The position numbers and the translations under genes were made by a program. Below are positions 44,601 through 57,319 of a stretch of DNA of 64,000 nucleotides, piece by piece (within the stretch, counting starts at the first letter, position 1; every line of letters starts with the position of its first letter). Location of the stretch: NCBI GenBank assembly GCA_000320605.2, contig KB445792.1:2442717-2506716 (forward strand), read 5' to 3'. This stretch comes from Gelatoporia subvermispora B. Lineage: Eukaryota > Basidiomycota > Agaricomycetes > Polyporales > Gelatoporiaceae. The notes beneath the pieces are model-generated. The model did no database searches and had not been told where the DNA came from. It saw nothing but the letters and a program-made list of their open reading frames with translations.

Positions 44601-47242
44601 TAATGGGGAGAAGGTAACAGAATGCAAGGCGGCTTGCTGCACCGTAGCAAGGCTGAATGTATCGAGCGATACGCTAGTCTTTCTGGAGTATGCGCCGAAC
44701 GAGGAGGCCGAGACGTTTGCGAGGAAGGGTATACGCTGCGGCAGATGATTGATGAACCCGTGGATAGCATCTTGGCAACTGCGCAAGCCGTCGAAAATGT
44801 CGGTCTCCACCTCATCAGCAACGGATGTACCTGCGAGTATATCCTCTATCATCTTATCCACACGCATGGTCAAGGTCTCCGTTTGAACCTGGAGTCCTTG
44901 GACATCGTCGCGTACGCCTACCATTACCTGGGACTGTGTCTTAATAGATTGCCACAGCTGTACCAGATCGCGCGTGCTACCTAGAAAGGCGGCCAATGCA
45001 TCGGAACACGAGCCAAGGTGATCCGCCAGTTCAGAACCGACCGTTGAAGACAGGGAGGTTATGGGTTTGGCGACATCTTGATGTAATCGCGACTCCAAAC
45101 GCTGCAAGTGTTCTTGTACAGTTACAGCATCAGGCCATTCGGAGGGTAACACATCGGCAGGACTCTCGGGAGTAGGAGGCGCCTCTAATGACTGAACCTG
45201 CTGGCGCCACATCTGCCCCTCTGCAGCATCGACAATTTGATACCGGACGTCTAGTGTATCCCTGTAGAGCTTGTCCATCTCGGCCCAGACATGCCTGGCC
45301 TGCGCCAAAGCTGAGGACCGGGACTCGACTTGATTACGTGCCTGCAGGGCGGCTAATCGCTGGGTATCTAATCGCTCTATCTGACCTGCAGCATCTGCTT
45401 TAAACTTCGGATCTATGTTCGGGAGGTCCAGCTGCATGAGAGCAACCCGTGCGGTGGGTAAGTGCGTGACAGCTTCCGCGTCGGCCTTCTGTAACTCCTC
45501 CACGATGGCTGGCAGTACGGTGATGAAAACCGCATGTCGCGCGAAGTTGACGCAAGCCTCGGTAGTCAGTTGGGGAGGAGAACCATCTCCGTTGCTAGTC
45601 GCGATGCCATTATCGAGCCTGTCGATAATCGAATCCAACCGAGCCGAGAGCTGTTCCGCTGATTTGCACGCCGAGTCCGCGCGCTTGACGGCCTCATAGC
45701 TCGAGTGATATTCCTTAGCAGACTTATCAGCGTGCTTCACGAGCTCCAGCGCGGACGACAGCTCCGCGGAAAGAATGTCAGTGATTTCGCGGTTCACCTC
45801 GTCTTGATCCGCGAAAAGTATATGGGATGGACGCGGGAATGTACTCGTCGCCAGCGCGGGGTCACCTCGCGTAGATAGTCGCTTGCTCAGCGCGGTAGCG
45901 CGAGACAAGAATGCGGTATCTCGTCGAGCGGTTGGATGGCTCGACAAAGCGATTTCAATATCGTCGAGAAGTTGTTGGGCGACGACCTTGTCCTTCAACG
46001 TTTCGACATAAAATTCATCAGCCCTGTTTGCGGGTCAGCAAGGCTCCAGTAACAATTGTGTTGTTCCAGCACTTTTTCCATTGCATCACGACATTCATAA
46101 CGAACTTGCCTAGGTCTTCCATTTCGTTAATGCCCTTGTCCTCCAGTCGGTCCTGTTCATCCAAGAGTTCGTCAGGAATCGGCTTGCGGCTATGGTCGAT
46201 CAGCTTGTCCAAGGCCTTCCCAGCACCGGCAATCTTGGTGTGCCGAAGAGAAGAGAGCCTGCTGGTGAACTGTGCGGCATCTCGGGAGAGGAGCTCCGCC
46301 AACTTGAATCGCGCACTGCGAGATAACGCGACCGCAGCAGGAGCGTAGTTGTCGGAGGCCGTGGAGGCAATGGACGCTACGGAGCTTCGTCGTCTCAATG
46401 TGGGCTCATGCTTGGGTTCCTCTTCTACGACGGCGCTGTCGTAAACAGCCGGAGACCATCGTGCGCGGGTCTTGAGGAAGTCGTGAATATCAGCCAGCAC
46501 TTTCCGCAGCTCCTGCCAGGCGGCTATCCGCCGTTCCTCCCATGTCAACCGGATGCCCAGGAGCTCGAGGTTGTCCGACCTGTCTCGCAGGAGATGCAAT
46601 AATTTGTCCAGGAGGAGGATTGTCGTTAATGTAAGCTCTATGAGATCCGTGTCCGCAGGAGAAAGGTTCCGTTGCGCCGCGGCTTGGTAGAGAGCGTCAT
46701 GCTACACGTTACTGGAGACCATAGGCATGAACTCACCCTTGGTGAATTTCTTCAGTTTCTTGAGCTCACCGGAGTCAAAGATCTCTGTCTCCTTCTCTAT
46801 CCTGTCATACTCCGCTAGCCATGCCTCCAGCTCGGTCTGGGAGGGAAGCCCAGGGACCTCCGCCGCAGATGCGCGTATTGCATCGAGGCCCACGAACACT
46901 TCAACTGGCGGCAATTGCTCCAGAAACTACAGCGACAGTGAGCATACATCATCAGTGGACATAAGCGAACAGACCGGAGTTAGTGCGATAACGTACCTTG
47001 ATCTTTTCCTCTATCCAGGCTTTCCGCTCGCTGAACGTCTGCAACTCGATAACCTCGTGCCATTCCAACGCCTCCTCGTCGTTATCATGAGTGGAAGCAT
47101 CGTGTGCATCGTGCTTCATGCTGGAGGTAACGGGTCGTGCGGCATCTAAGCGGTCATGGAGAGACGCCAGTTTGTCCCCAAAGTCGAGAGTGCCGGCCTG
47201 CTCGAGCGAGATGGTGCTGGGCTCCGCCGGCACAGCGTTCAT
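41648..47242 (-). CDS. large coiled-coil cytoskeletal protein with GAR (GAS2-related) domain
   Basis: Six exons (46997-47242, 46737-46926, 46073-46682, 43628-46023, 42093-43545, 41648-42035) give about 1760 residues. Long helical, spectrin/plectin-like regions fill the first ~1100 residues. A repetitive ER/EA coiled coil lies at ~985-1093, followed by a Ser/Thr/Pro/Arg-rich basic linker. The GAR domain (~1565-1650) shows KYWIGDQDPKLCFCRILRSQ, MVRVGGGWTELSKFIKEHF. GAR domains bind microtubules in GAS2 and spectraplakins, so a microtubule or actin-microtubule linker role is inferred. The tail is a Ser/Pro-rich basic segment. The intron 46683-46736 is inferred because the open frame otherwise meets TAG; it uses an AAG acceptor. 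BEM1, a polarity scaffold, is next door. Confidence 0.85.
43790..44115 (-). repeat. tandem 42-bp repeat coding a 14-residue ER/EA coiled-coil unit
   Basis: About eight imperfect copies encode units like ARLERERAEAEEQ (14 residues, i.e. two heptads). At the DNA level, words such as ctctccaggcgcgctcg recur every 42 bp. It sits inside exon 4 of the GAR-domain gene, and copy number is likely to vary between strains. Confidence 0.75.
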
Positions 47243-47730
47243 GTCGGGTCTTCTCGATATACACAGTTATAAATGAATGGAGGGCAGTCTGCGTGCTGTA
47301 CAGTGCGGGAGCAAATCATCTAGAGCGCTAGAGCATGCTGTTGGGTATGAAATGTGGTTAGAGGTGCAATGAGGTTTGCACGAGTCCCGCTCCGGCCAAT
47401 TTCTCATAGTAAGCGCCGCTAAGAATCGTCATGGTCGTCGACGACCCAGGCCTCGGCATCGGCAGTCGTCTCGACAGTCTCGTGGTCGTGGTACGCATCG
47501 GCAAACATAAACGAGCAGGATACATGAAGTCGCATAACTTCCTGTCCAGAGATACAACACGGTGAAAGTACAACGGGTAGTAGCGGCATGCACAGCTAGA
47601 AGACTACAAATCTGCCGCATCGTAAACGCAGGACACCCAATACAGATGCGAAGCGAAGCTAACAGAGTGATAAGATAGGTTGATATAGAAAAGATGGTAA
47701 CCCCGGGAAGGTCAGTGCAGCGAACGTCCA
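47243..47730. other. intergenic, GAR-gene promoter and BEM1 3' UTR
   Basis: 488 bp between two minus-strand genes. No protein-coding or RNA feature was recognised. Confidence 0.4.
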
Positions 47731-49958
47731 TCACTCGGCGTAGAGCACATGTCGGTCCGTACTCTCCAACCACTGCGTCAAGTCCTCATCGCCCTCGAGC
47801 CCGACGAGGTCGTTGCTCAGGCTATCGCGGTATCGCAAGTTTAGGACGCCCTGACCTAGCCGCGCTTGAACTTTGTCCATGAGCTGTGCATGCGTCACTT
47901 GCGGATGTACGCGAATCGCAATCAGATCGTCTGAGACGCGGTCGAAAATCTTGATCTTGACAAAGGCTGTCTGCGGGTTGTTTGCGGATATCGGTGGGTT
48001 ATGTGCTGCAGTCGATTGCGAACGCGAGCGACCACCAGATGCAGATGTCGCAGATGTGGCGATGGATGCGGCCTCCGAGGAGCGGACAGATACGGGTGAT
48101 GGATCGTGAGATGAGGCGAGGGAAGATCGGGATTGCGATCCCTGGCGGTATGGGTCAATCTCCAACGAGGAGTAGCTGCGGGCGGCGTCAGATGTGCGGC
48201 TGTTTCCTGGTTGCTTCGACGGCAACAACGGGGAACTTGTACGAGAATACGACTGCGGTGCTTGGGGTGAGACCGCTCGAGGGGGCGCCTGGGAAGGCCG
48301 GCGATACGCAGACATTGACTCGGCTCGTGAGTGTGAAAAGCCCGTCTGCTGGCCTGGTGAGCCCACCGAAGCAGAGGCAGAACGCGGCTTCGTGCGCAGT
48401 GGCGCTGTGGTTGGAATGTCTTGCCCTGTTGACGCACGCGACGAGAGGCGGTGCCCGTAGTCGTATCTCTCTCCATCGTAAGCACGGCCCATCACGTCTG
48501 CCCCCTCATCATAATCTGAACCGTCCTCGGATGGTTCGTGCCTGCCGGATAGACGGAGTCGTTCCATTCGTTCGGCCTCGTAGTCCACATCCGGGGCCTC
48601 ATCTGGTTGATCATCTGCGTAAGTCGGTTCAGACAGCGCCTCGATCTCTTCTATCCGCGGCGCTATCTCGACCTCTGCGTCTCCGGGTTTCAAGGCCAAA
48701 AACTGACGGATGAGGTTGTGCTCCAAGATGTACCGCGCGTACCGCTGCAGCTCGCACAACTTGTGCAAATACTCGTCAAGTTCCGCTCTGCGGGTCATTG
48801 TGGTCTCATTGTCCACTTGTTCTGCCGGTCCAGGCATGTACGGCAGAATGCGCGTGGAGACGTCTGGACGACCTGCTTCGTGGGGGAACATGTCCAAGAG
48901 TGAGACCTGGAAGTCGTAGAAGTCGTTGTATGAACGAAACAGAACCAACTGTCTCGCAGGTGGGAGTGGTTGTGACCCGGATGCTCCGTAAGGCTGGAAC
49001 ACTGCATTGACGCGGAACCAGTACTCTTCCGTCTCGTAATGGAAGGATTTAACATCGGCGGAAAGGAGGATACCCTCGGGTAGGACTTTAGGTGTTGCCG
49101 GACGGGTAATGCTGGTATTGGCAGGTGGCTGATACTGCGGCGTCGGGGCAACCACGTTTATGGCGGGGTCCTGGGAGGCGACCTGTAAGATAGATGGCGC
49201 TGATTGTTCGTCCAGAACGCCAAGGGCAATGCTCGTAGACTTGTATTTGAGCATAGCCTGCTTCCATTCTTCCACCCTTGGCAACACACCGGAATCAATG
49301 AGTGCGTCCACGTCCTCCACGGGTTGGCCAGTGCTGGGGTCTCGGATCTCAACGAATGACACCGGAATGAGTCCCGGTCGGCCCAGCCGACCGATAGGTT
49401 TCGCGACAAACCATTCGCGATTGGACTGCGCGACGACAGCGATAGTGTCGCCTGCCTTGGCTTCCAGTTCGTCCGTGCGCTCAGCAGCGAAATCGTGAAC
49501 CACGACCGCATAGTACGTGGTAGTCTTTGGAGAGGACAGGGGGCGGCCGTTAAGCTGGCTGTCTCGGGTAGGACTGATCGTCGTTGGTGTACGTGGGCTA
49601 TGTTGTCGCGAGCTATCAGCCTGTGGCACTACAGCGATCAGACGGGAACGCACGTAGGGGCACCCTTCTGAAACTCCTCGAACATGTAGGCGGGCACGAG
49701 CCCGCGGGCTCCGGTCATCGGATTGTGGGCCTCGTACCAGAGACCCTGCTCGTTGACGTCCTTGAGCACATGGAAGAAGTCACCTTTCTCAAACGAGAGC
49801 TCCTGGGGTGCGGTCGCTTTGTGTGAGTTGAGAGCTTTGATGACCTTCTTTGGCGGCACTATCGAGCCGACCGGCTTCGAGAGCGAGCTAGGCAGGACAA
49901 TGGGGCTAGAAATGTGATGGTCTTTGTGACCGTGCAAAGACTTTCGAAGAGTTTTCAT
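47731..49958 (-). CDS. BEM1: BEM1/Scd2-type polarity scaffold (SH3-SH3-PX-PB1)
   Basis: Two exons (49664-49958, 47731-49628) encode 730 residues. SH3-1 spans ~38-96 (IKALNSHKATAPQELSFEKGD...GLVPAYMFEEF) and SH3-2 spans ~138-195 (VVHDFAAERTDELEAKAGDTI...GLIPVSFVEI). The PX domain spans ~305-430 (YWFRVNAVFQ; LVLFRSYNDFYDFQVSLLDMFP; LPYMPGP). A Ser/Arg-rich linker follows, and a C-terminal PB1 domain spans ~650-730 (VKIKIFDRVSDDLIAIRV...EDLTQWLES). BEM1 binds phosphoinositides, Cdc42 effectors and, through PB1, the Cdc24 GEF, so it builds the Cdc42 polarity site at hyphal tips. The predicted single intron is only 35 nt; it is needed to change frame between SH3-1 and the rest. Confidence 0.95.
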
Positions 49959-50077
49959 GAGCGGAGCGGAGGGACGGGGGTCGTGAGGAACGTGAAGGAG
50001 AGAGATGCGATGAGATGTTACAGTATGCGCTGCTAATAGACATTAACAGCACCCAATTTCCCACGGTCCGAGACCAC

Positions 50078-50257
50078 CTATTGTTCGAGTTCTTCGACAA
50101 AGATATTCTCCTCCTCCGCACTTTGACGCTTGATGTCCGCTCGCATTACGTATTCGTAAACTGTTCGTGTTTTCCGAACCTCCAGGACGCGATATACGCG
50201 CTCAGGATTGACAGGACACGTTCTCCTAGGCGCCAGGCTATAATCGGATGCACTCAT
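50078..50257 (-). CDS. possible small protein, unrecognised
   Basis: An open frame of 59 codons starts at the ATG at 50257 (a longer in-frame start, GTG or other, runs to 50311). The product is basic then acidic: RRTCPVNPERVYRVLEVRKTRT, then EYVMRADIKRQSAEEENIFVEELEQ. Composition looks like a real folded or amphipathic peptide, and it ends 120 bp upstream of the BEM1 start. No family is recognised. It could be a small gene, a terminal exon, or chance. Confidence 0.35.
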   Translation of the reverse strand: MSASDYSLAPRRTCPVNPERVYRVLEVRKTRTVYEYVMRADIKRQSAEEENIFVEELEQ

Positions 50258-50311
50258 CCTGCTCGACGGCTCGCGAGTGCCTGCTTTGCACTCGTACGTC
50301 ACTTCCGGCAC

Positions 50312-50940
50312 TCTCTTGGCGCTCAGTTTTACGAAATTCTCGGTAGCGCGAGCCTCTCCCTTTGAGATTTTTGCTCAGTTCGTATATCACACCTGCATGT
50401 CCTCGGAGCCATGTCGTAGCAAGGAATGGCTGGACATTTGGCCTCGATACATGCCTTGCCGAAACTTCGTGTCATCCCCTTATCGACATGCTCGTGTTCC
50501 ATATCCCCGTCGTTAGACTGATGCATACCTCTTCTAGTTGACACCGCCTTGATTTACGTCGCATGCATACCTCCAGAATTCCTAGAAGTCAGCGAATTGT
50601 CGGTCGGATAACATTGATGATGCAATGAAGCAGAAGCCACCGCTTCTCAGCATTGCTGTAGCCCTTTTCGATGATCCTAGGAGAGATAAGACAATGTACC
50701 ATATGTGCCGACCTCTACATTTCAGATATTCGACACCCTGGACCCATGAACCGATGAAACCAATTGTGCTCGGCTGGTCCGCAATCCGCAGCTGATCACA
50801 CGCATGACTGTGAGGTCTTGGAACATTCCACTTTATATAGTCTCGTGGTGGGCCTATCAACCGTGCCTATGTACTCCGGTGTATTGGTATCTCTGTATCC
50901 GGTTACTGCTACACTAGTCTGGAAAGGAAATCCACATGCG
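50312..50940. other. intergenic, MON2 3' side
   Basis: 629 bp. A 92-codon minus frame (50582-50860) shows no domain and is not accepted. Nothing else was seen. Confidence 0.35.
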
Positions 50941-53900
50941 TCATCGGCCTACGCCCATCTCGCGGCCCACATCCTTCAGACACTCCTTAACCAAAAGTCT
51001 CGCGTCCAGCTCGACTGCCCGACCTTCCTGAGCCGCTCCACTGGCGACCTGAGTCCAACTGATGCTCTTTCTAACGTCCTCTGAATTGGCAGTGAAGTCC
51101 GCGGACGTTCGCCGCGCCTTCGTCATCACCCACGCAGTGGGCGTCTTGCGCAGTATTGAAACAATTTCACAGAAGATCGGATAGAAGTGGAATAAGTGCG
51201 CTATGCTCGACCGCTTGATGGTATCTGCAATCAATTGGGCAGGTGTAAGGGACGGGTCCACAGCTGCGGAGAACGTGTTAGATAGCCTTCGGAATTATAC
51301 TCAAAAGGCGACTAACGAGGCTGTTCAAGACAGAATACGGAGGGAGACGGTGATAGCGCGGCCCACAATGTTCCCGGCCACAGCCGAAGGGTGTGCAGCT
51401 TCTGTAGCACGTATAGTAATTCCTCCTCCCGTACTCTGACGAGTAATCAGTCAAGGAATGTGATAATATCCGGACCCTTCTCACCGAGGGAAAGGAAGGT
51501 TGCCACGTAACGCCTCATCTGCCACGAACTCGATAAGTGTCATCCGGCAGCGTTCGAGCAGCGGCGCAAGACTGAGTACGGCGACACGTCTCCGGGCGGG
51601 TATTTGGTCTATATCCGTTCGACGTCTATGAGACTCGAAGTCCCCAAATTTAATGAGCCACTTACCTTTTGCTGTATCTGAACAAATCAGGAACAGCAGG
51701 TCGAAGCACCAGTATGCGAATCGTTCCCGCGGTAAGAACCGGCCTGTCTCCGTCGTGCCCAAACCAACGTCGGTTTCTCCAAACTTGTCCAACTTCTCGA
51801 ACTCGGAGGATAGACTGCTGTCTGGGCGCGTTGCATCACGGCTACTATGAGTCGCCGGCTTGCCGTCTGAGAGAGGCGGTGATGGAGGTATGTAGGACTC
51901 CGTGTCGCGCAGTTTGCTGCCTTGCTGCAATACTTTGGCGAGCTGGGAGACTACGTAGTCTGGTATGTTGCGCTCTCCCAAGTAGGGTACGACGTCTATT
52001 TCCAGCGCTGCAACTAGTGCGAGGTCAAAGTTCTCATCTTCCTGCTGCAGATTAAGTGGCAGGTTCAGCGCAGCCGAGCTACACAAGTCTTTGGTTAAGC
52101 GGTCACTTTCGTGCCGGAAACGACAATGTACACACCAGTCTGCGAGGATACCTCCACGGAAGGTTTCCACGACCTGTCTCCAAATCCCTTCTACACGATC
52201 GCTTGGAATATCTAGAAACGCGTCAGATAAATATCACGGACAACTTGCCATATACGCACGTTCGCTCAAAGCTCGCATCTGCTTCCCACATTCTTTCACA
52301 ATGCGGAGGAAATTGGTGGTAGCGGTCTTCCAGAGAGGCGGGTCTTTGTTGTACTTGGAAGGCGAAGGACATTCATATTTCAATTTCATCGGTATACCGT
52401 AGGCCTAGTTGCCAGACGATTATGGGCAAAGTCGAGGGAAGTGACACTCGTGACACTTACAGAGAATATCGTCTCCAGCGTCCCATCGGCGTAGATGTCT
52501 GCTTGTTCCTTGAATTTCAAGTAGAGATCGACAAGAATGGGCATGGCCTTCTTCGAAAGTGCGATGTACGTGACTCTCTTCTGAGAACACAGATAGGTCG
52601 GTACAGCAAAAATGGTGACAATCAGTGTACGTACATTTTGCACATCGAATGCAGCAATGAATGGGAGGGTGACATATTCGGACAAATCTCGTAGAACCAA
52701 AGAAGCCGCTCCAGGTACGGTTAGGTCAATACTATCGACGGTCTCCATGATGATCGCCTAGGCGAGCACAGCGTTCAGGGACTGTCTGAGATTCAGCGCC
52801 GTTGACGAGCGTACCTGGACTGGGCCGAGGACATCTGTATCTGGTCGGAAGTCGGGGGACTCCGAGTACGTCAGGATTCCTGGTAACACAGCCAGGGATT
52901 AGACTCCGATAGATGACGGGTCCCAAGGAACTGCCATACCCTTCAGGACGACCATGAGTCGAGTAAGCCTGTCAATTACCCATTCGCTGTCCTGGAATTT
53001 ACGAGCGACGCTCCTAGTACTGCGAACAACGTCCACATACGCCAACATACTATCCTGCGTGAATGGCGCAATTCTGGCAGCGCCTGAACCTGGAGATGCT
53101 ACGGGAGTCTTCGGGCCCTTCGCAAGGACGGCGCCGCCCATCTCGTCGCAGGCTTGCCACACCCTCTCGAGAGCCTGCACAGCACGTTCGTGCGCGTCTT
53201 CCGGAGCGTTGGCGCAAGCCTTGATGGCTTTCTCCAGGCAACGCAATGCAGCCGCGCTGATCGTGCGACTATCGTTGACCCAGGAGTCCTGGACGTGACC
53301 CACAAATACATCCCAGGCTTTCTCAAACGATTCCAGTAACATAATTTTTGTCGTGAGGAAGTCGTTGAAGATCGAGCCAATGGACTGCAGTGCCAGGATC
53401 TTTGATTCATTCCATTGCAGTAGTTGCTGAGAAGAGGGGTCCTCCGCAGTCGTATTACGGATGGCTGTTGTGATAGAATCGAGCAGGGGGAATGTGACCT
53501 TCCAGATACACTCGTCCCATGTCACCAGACTGAGTGTCGCACCGTATAATTGCAGTGTCCGGAAGAGGGTCTGGATGGCTCCTACGCGCACCTCTGGTCG
53601 TGCATCCGTGCAGAGACCAAGGACCTCCAACAAGAGATACATCCAAAGACCACTGTACTCGGGCTCCTTCTCGACATCCTTGCGTTTCGCCTGGATCGAG
53701 TCTGAGACTCCCCACAGTAGACTCTCTGCAGCAGTCAGAGCAATGTTCGTGTCGGCCTGCCTTCCGAACTGGCCAAGGGTGCTGATGCAAAGACGCAAAT
53801 GTTCCGACGACAGAGAGGATAAGGAGTCACAGACCAAAGTCAGCGACTGGAAAGCGATCTTCACGAGCGACGCATATCCTTTCTCGGATGGCGGCCCTGC

Positions 53901-56900
53901 CAGGTTGAACTGACTGCGTTGTGGCTCAGACGTCGTAGGTGACGCCACCTCCTCCGATATAACGGAGAGAACAGCACCTGTGGGCTTGCAGACGCTGCTC
54001 AACATCTCGAAGATGATCTCCCATCCAACTACCAAAGTGTGACCTGACGACTGCAAGATCTGGTGCAGCGTATCGTATCCCATCCTCCGAAGCTCGATGT
54101 TCGTGCTTCCAGAGGCAGTCGTCTCGCTTGGAATGACCTGTTGGGCAAGAACCTCTAGAACTCTCTGTTGTACCTGTGGTTGCATGTCGCCTGTAGTCGA
54201 GATATTACGAGGTACAATAGTGAGGATATCATCAAGGATACTCGCAGCCTGTATGCGAATGTTTGACGGGGCCTGGGCATCGCGGATGACAGACAACAGG
54301 TGTTGAGTAATGGGATTCCAGGCAACTTCAGGTGATCTGTAGATAAGACGATGAATGTTCAAGGTCGCTACACTCCCTAATTTGCTGACACCGAAATCGC
54401 CTGAACGCTGGAAACACATCAGTTCTCTTCCTTCCAACGACAATGACACGACAGCTTACAACAAGGACCTTGGACGATTGAATGCCACTTACTCTTCGCC
54501 GATGAGCAGGCTCGCTCGGCGTAGACAAGCTATGCTGAATCTCGTCAAAAGAGTCTGACGCGGATGCAGCAGACCCAGAGGCTTCGGATTGCATCTTGAT
54601 CATAGCTGCGCTCAGCTTGCAAAGCGCCTCAATGAAGTGCCGGAACGCATTATCATCCAAGTTCTTTGAAGTGTCGAACACGCGTTGTATAGCATGTTGC
54701 ATGCTCTCCGGCTCTAGATCCGCCAATAACGGGTGCCGTGGTCCAGATGAAGGAGCATTCTGAAGAGCGCCGCCAGTGCCGCTTGGTAGACTTGATGTAC
54801 GGTTTGACGGGGAACTGACTGATCCCTGCCCGCTCACCACCCGCTTGACCACAAAGGGACGAGCAGCACGTAGCGTAAGCAAATGGTCTGCGTTCTGCAA
54901 TGCCTCTAGGACGTCGAACCACCCTTCTCCGAGACTTCCTGCGAGGAATAATGCACTTGATATGAGCACCTTCAGACATGCGAGGTTGCGCTCGGAAAGG
55001 CCTGGTGGTTGTGCCGCTGAGACGCCAGGAATGGACAGGCCCAAATTCTCCGAGAAGGCAGTGACCGCAGAACTGGGAGTATTCGGTTCGGCATATGCGC
55101 TGGCAGGCGTATCCAGGCTGGAAACGACCCTAGCCGGGATGGCAAGCTTAGCAAGGCTGGTGAAGAACGCGTCCCGAGGAGTCGACAGCCCGAGCATGCC
55201 CGATACCGTAGCGAGGGCTTGGTAGCTCGATAGTACGTCTACAAAAAGCTCATCGGACAAGTTCGTCGAGATGATGAATGATAGGGCTGCGAGAAGGGCC
55301 GGCCATCCATTTTCGATCATGTCCCGTACGGTGCGTATGCCCTTCGTGGTCGACTCATCCGGGGGCAGGGTGGAGAGATCCAAAGCTGGTGGGGCGCGAA
55401 TGACAGGCTCTCCCGCGGCTCGCGGTCTCTGTATCATGATCGAGTTGTACAGCGGACCAGTGTACGCCGCCAAGCCTTCGCATAACGACACGAAGCACTG
55501 CACACCCAAAAGGTATACGTATGACTCGGGTATCGGGGGAACATCTGCTTTGTCGAGCTGGTCGATGCTGCAAATTGTACATCAGAGCGGAAGACGATGG
55601 CTGGTCATGTCATGCTGTCAGCAGACTCACCACTGTATCTTCATGGCAGATGTCTGCACGCTGAGCCCTGATTCACTTGTCATCATACTCGCCATGCCTG
55701 ACACGGTGGCACTGGCGGCGCTAGCGACCATTCCTGCTACCCCACCCACGTCCAATCCATATGCGCCCTCAGATCCAGAGCCAGCGTAAACTCCAACGCC
55801 AGCCATCTGAGCACATACACCGAGCATGGCGGGCTTCTCTGTGACGAGGCGTTTCAAGGCAGCGATCAGGGAGATGAACACCTTGGATCCAGATCCTTCG
55901 GCGTCATACCGATCCCATATGTTCCGCATCAGCTCAGCATCGCTGCATAGTCTGGGTGATGAATGCGATCAGGCGATCTGTAACCTAGCATACAAGTGAG
56001 TGACGCACCCTCGCATGATTTCCATGGCAAGGACCCGCATCCATGTTGGACGTGTGCCCTGAGTATGGCTGTTGTCCGTAGACTCGATATTGCCACCTTC
56101 AGAGCCTATGATCTTGATCAGTAGCATTGTGAACACTTCAGCTTCCGTCTTGAGCTCTAGCGAGAATTGTTTGAGTAGAAGGAAGACAACGCGAGTTGCG
56201 CGCAACGTTAATGGGAAATTAGGACGATCCGACAATGATTTGAGTAGAAGGGGACACAGATGATGTTGAAGTAAGAGCAAGAGCTCTGTATGCTGCAAAA
56301 CTCCATTATTCGCATTATCTTCGGATACTTCGATCGTACGTACCTTGCGGAATAGATCATAGTAATTTGTGAGAACACTCTCGATTAACTCAAGGGCGAA
56401 GGTTTTGCGTAGGAACTCGAGTTTCAGGAATCGGGGCCGTTCCGAGTTAGCAAGTAGGCACAGATCCTCAAATACTGCAAAGGTGTCCTGAGCGGAAGGT
56501 CCCAAGGATTTCGTTGATCCGTTGGGAAGTGTTACTTCGATGAGTGAGCCTGCCTCGAGGTCTGCTCTCCTATCCTCGTCTACGACTTTGTCAAAAATGA
56601 ACATCACTAACTGCCGCAATGTAGCTGCCGCAGTGGAAGATACCACAGCTATACGGGACTCCTGAAGCTTGAAGCATAGGAGTAGGGCCTATACATGTAT
56701 GAGGAATTGATGCCATGATGTCACCTCAGGTAAGACTCACATCCCCCAATAGTTGGCCATGTATCGCGGGGAAGTTCGTGATGAGCGATACGAGCGTTTG
56801 CAGTATGCGAAGCTGAATATCCACTCCTTGATTCATGCAATCATTCATAGTTGTGGTAATGAGAGGCACAGCGGAGTGCGGAACCGCTTTCAGTGCAATG

Positions 56901-57319
56901 AGGCGTTGCAGTGACCCCAGTGAGATTGCTACGACTTTTGCATTCTTGGTTGCGCATCCCATAAAGACGGGGCGTAGCAAGTCGTCCGACTGCGGTCCAT
57001 CTATTCCAGTCTTAGACTCTGTGGTACTATGAGGTCTGGCAGGGTTTAGTACCTGAGGCTAAGTTCGCAGTTGCCTGCTCTGGCGACGAACGGAGTATTG
57101 CAAGTGACTTCTCTGCAGCCTAAGGGTAAATCGATCCTTCAGAAAGAGTGTGAAGTGTTTGACGCTTAGGACTACGTACCTCTCTGACTTCCGGGTGCTT
57201 ACGCCGGGTCTCACTGGCCAGAGACTACACGTACAGCACCATGTTAGCGAGTCCCAGTGAGCGCGGTCATCGAGTGCACGCACCTGTAACTCCGTGACTA
57301 GAAATGCAAGCGAACTCAT
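50941..57319 (-). CDS. MON2: MON2 / DOPEY-partner trafficking protein (Sec7-family-like armadillo)
   Basis: Seventeen exons (57284-57319, 57180-57224, 57053-57119, 56741-57018, 56009-56688, 55631-55942, 54493-55567, 52940-54407, 52815-52879, 52635-52757, 52461-52580, 52260-52404, 52136-52211, 51666-52078, 51485-51608, 51332-51435, 50941-51263) join to about 1817 residues in one frame, close to the family length. Recognisable parts: the N-terminal DCB-like LVTELQSLASETRRKHPEVREAAEKS; RPVFMGCATKNAKVVAISLGSLQRLI; the middle HUS-like ALELIESVLTNYYDLF; VREEELLYVLQKLHTLRLWPGTLWAAL and the terminal MGVGR. Mon2 is a peripheral Golgi/endosome protein that works with the flippase Neo1 and Dopey (Dop1) in endosome-to-Golgi traffic. 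The intron at 57019-57052 is only 34 nt. Confidence 0.93.
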
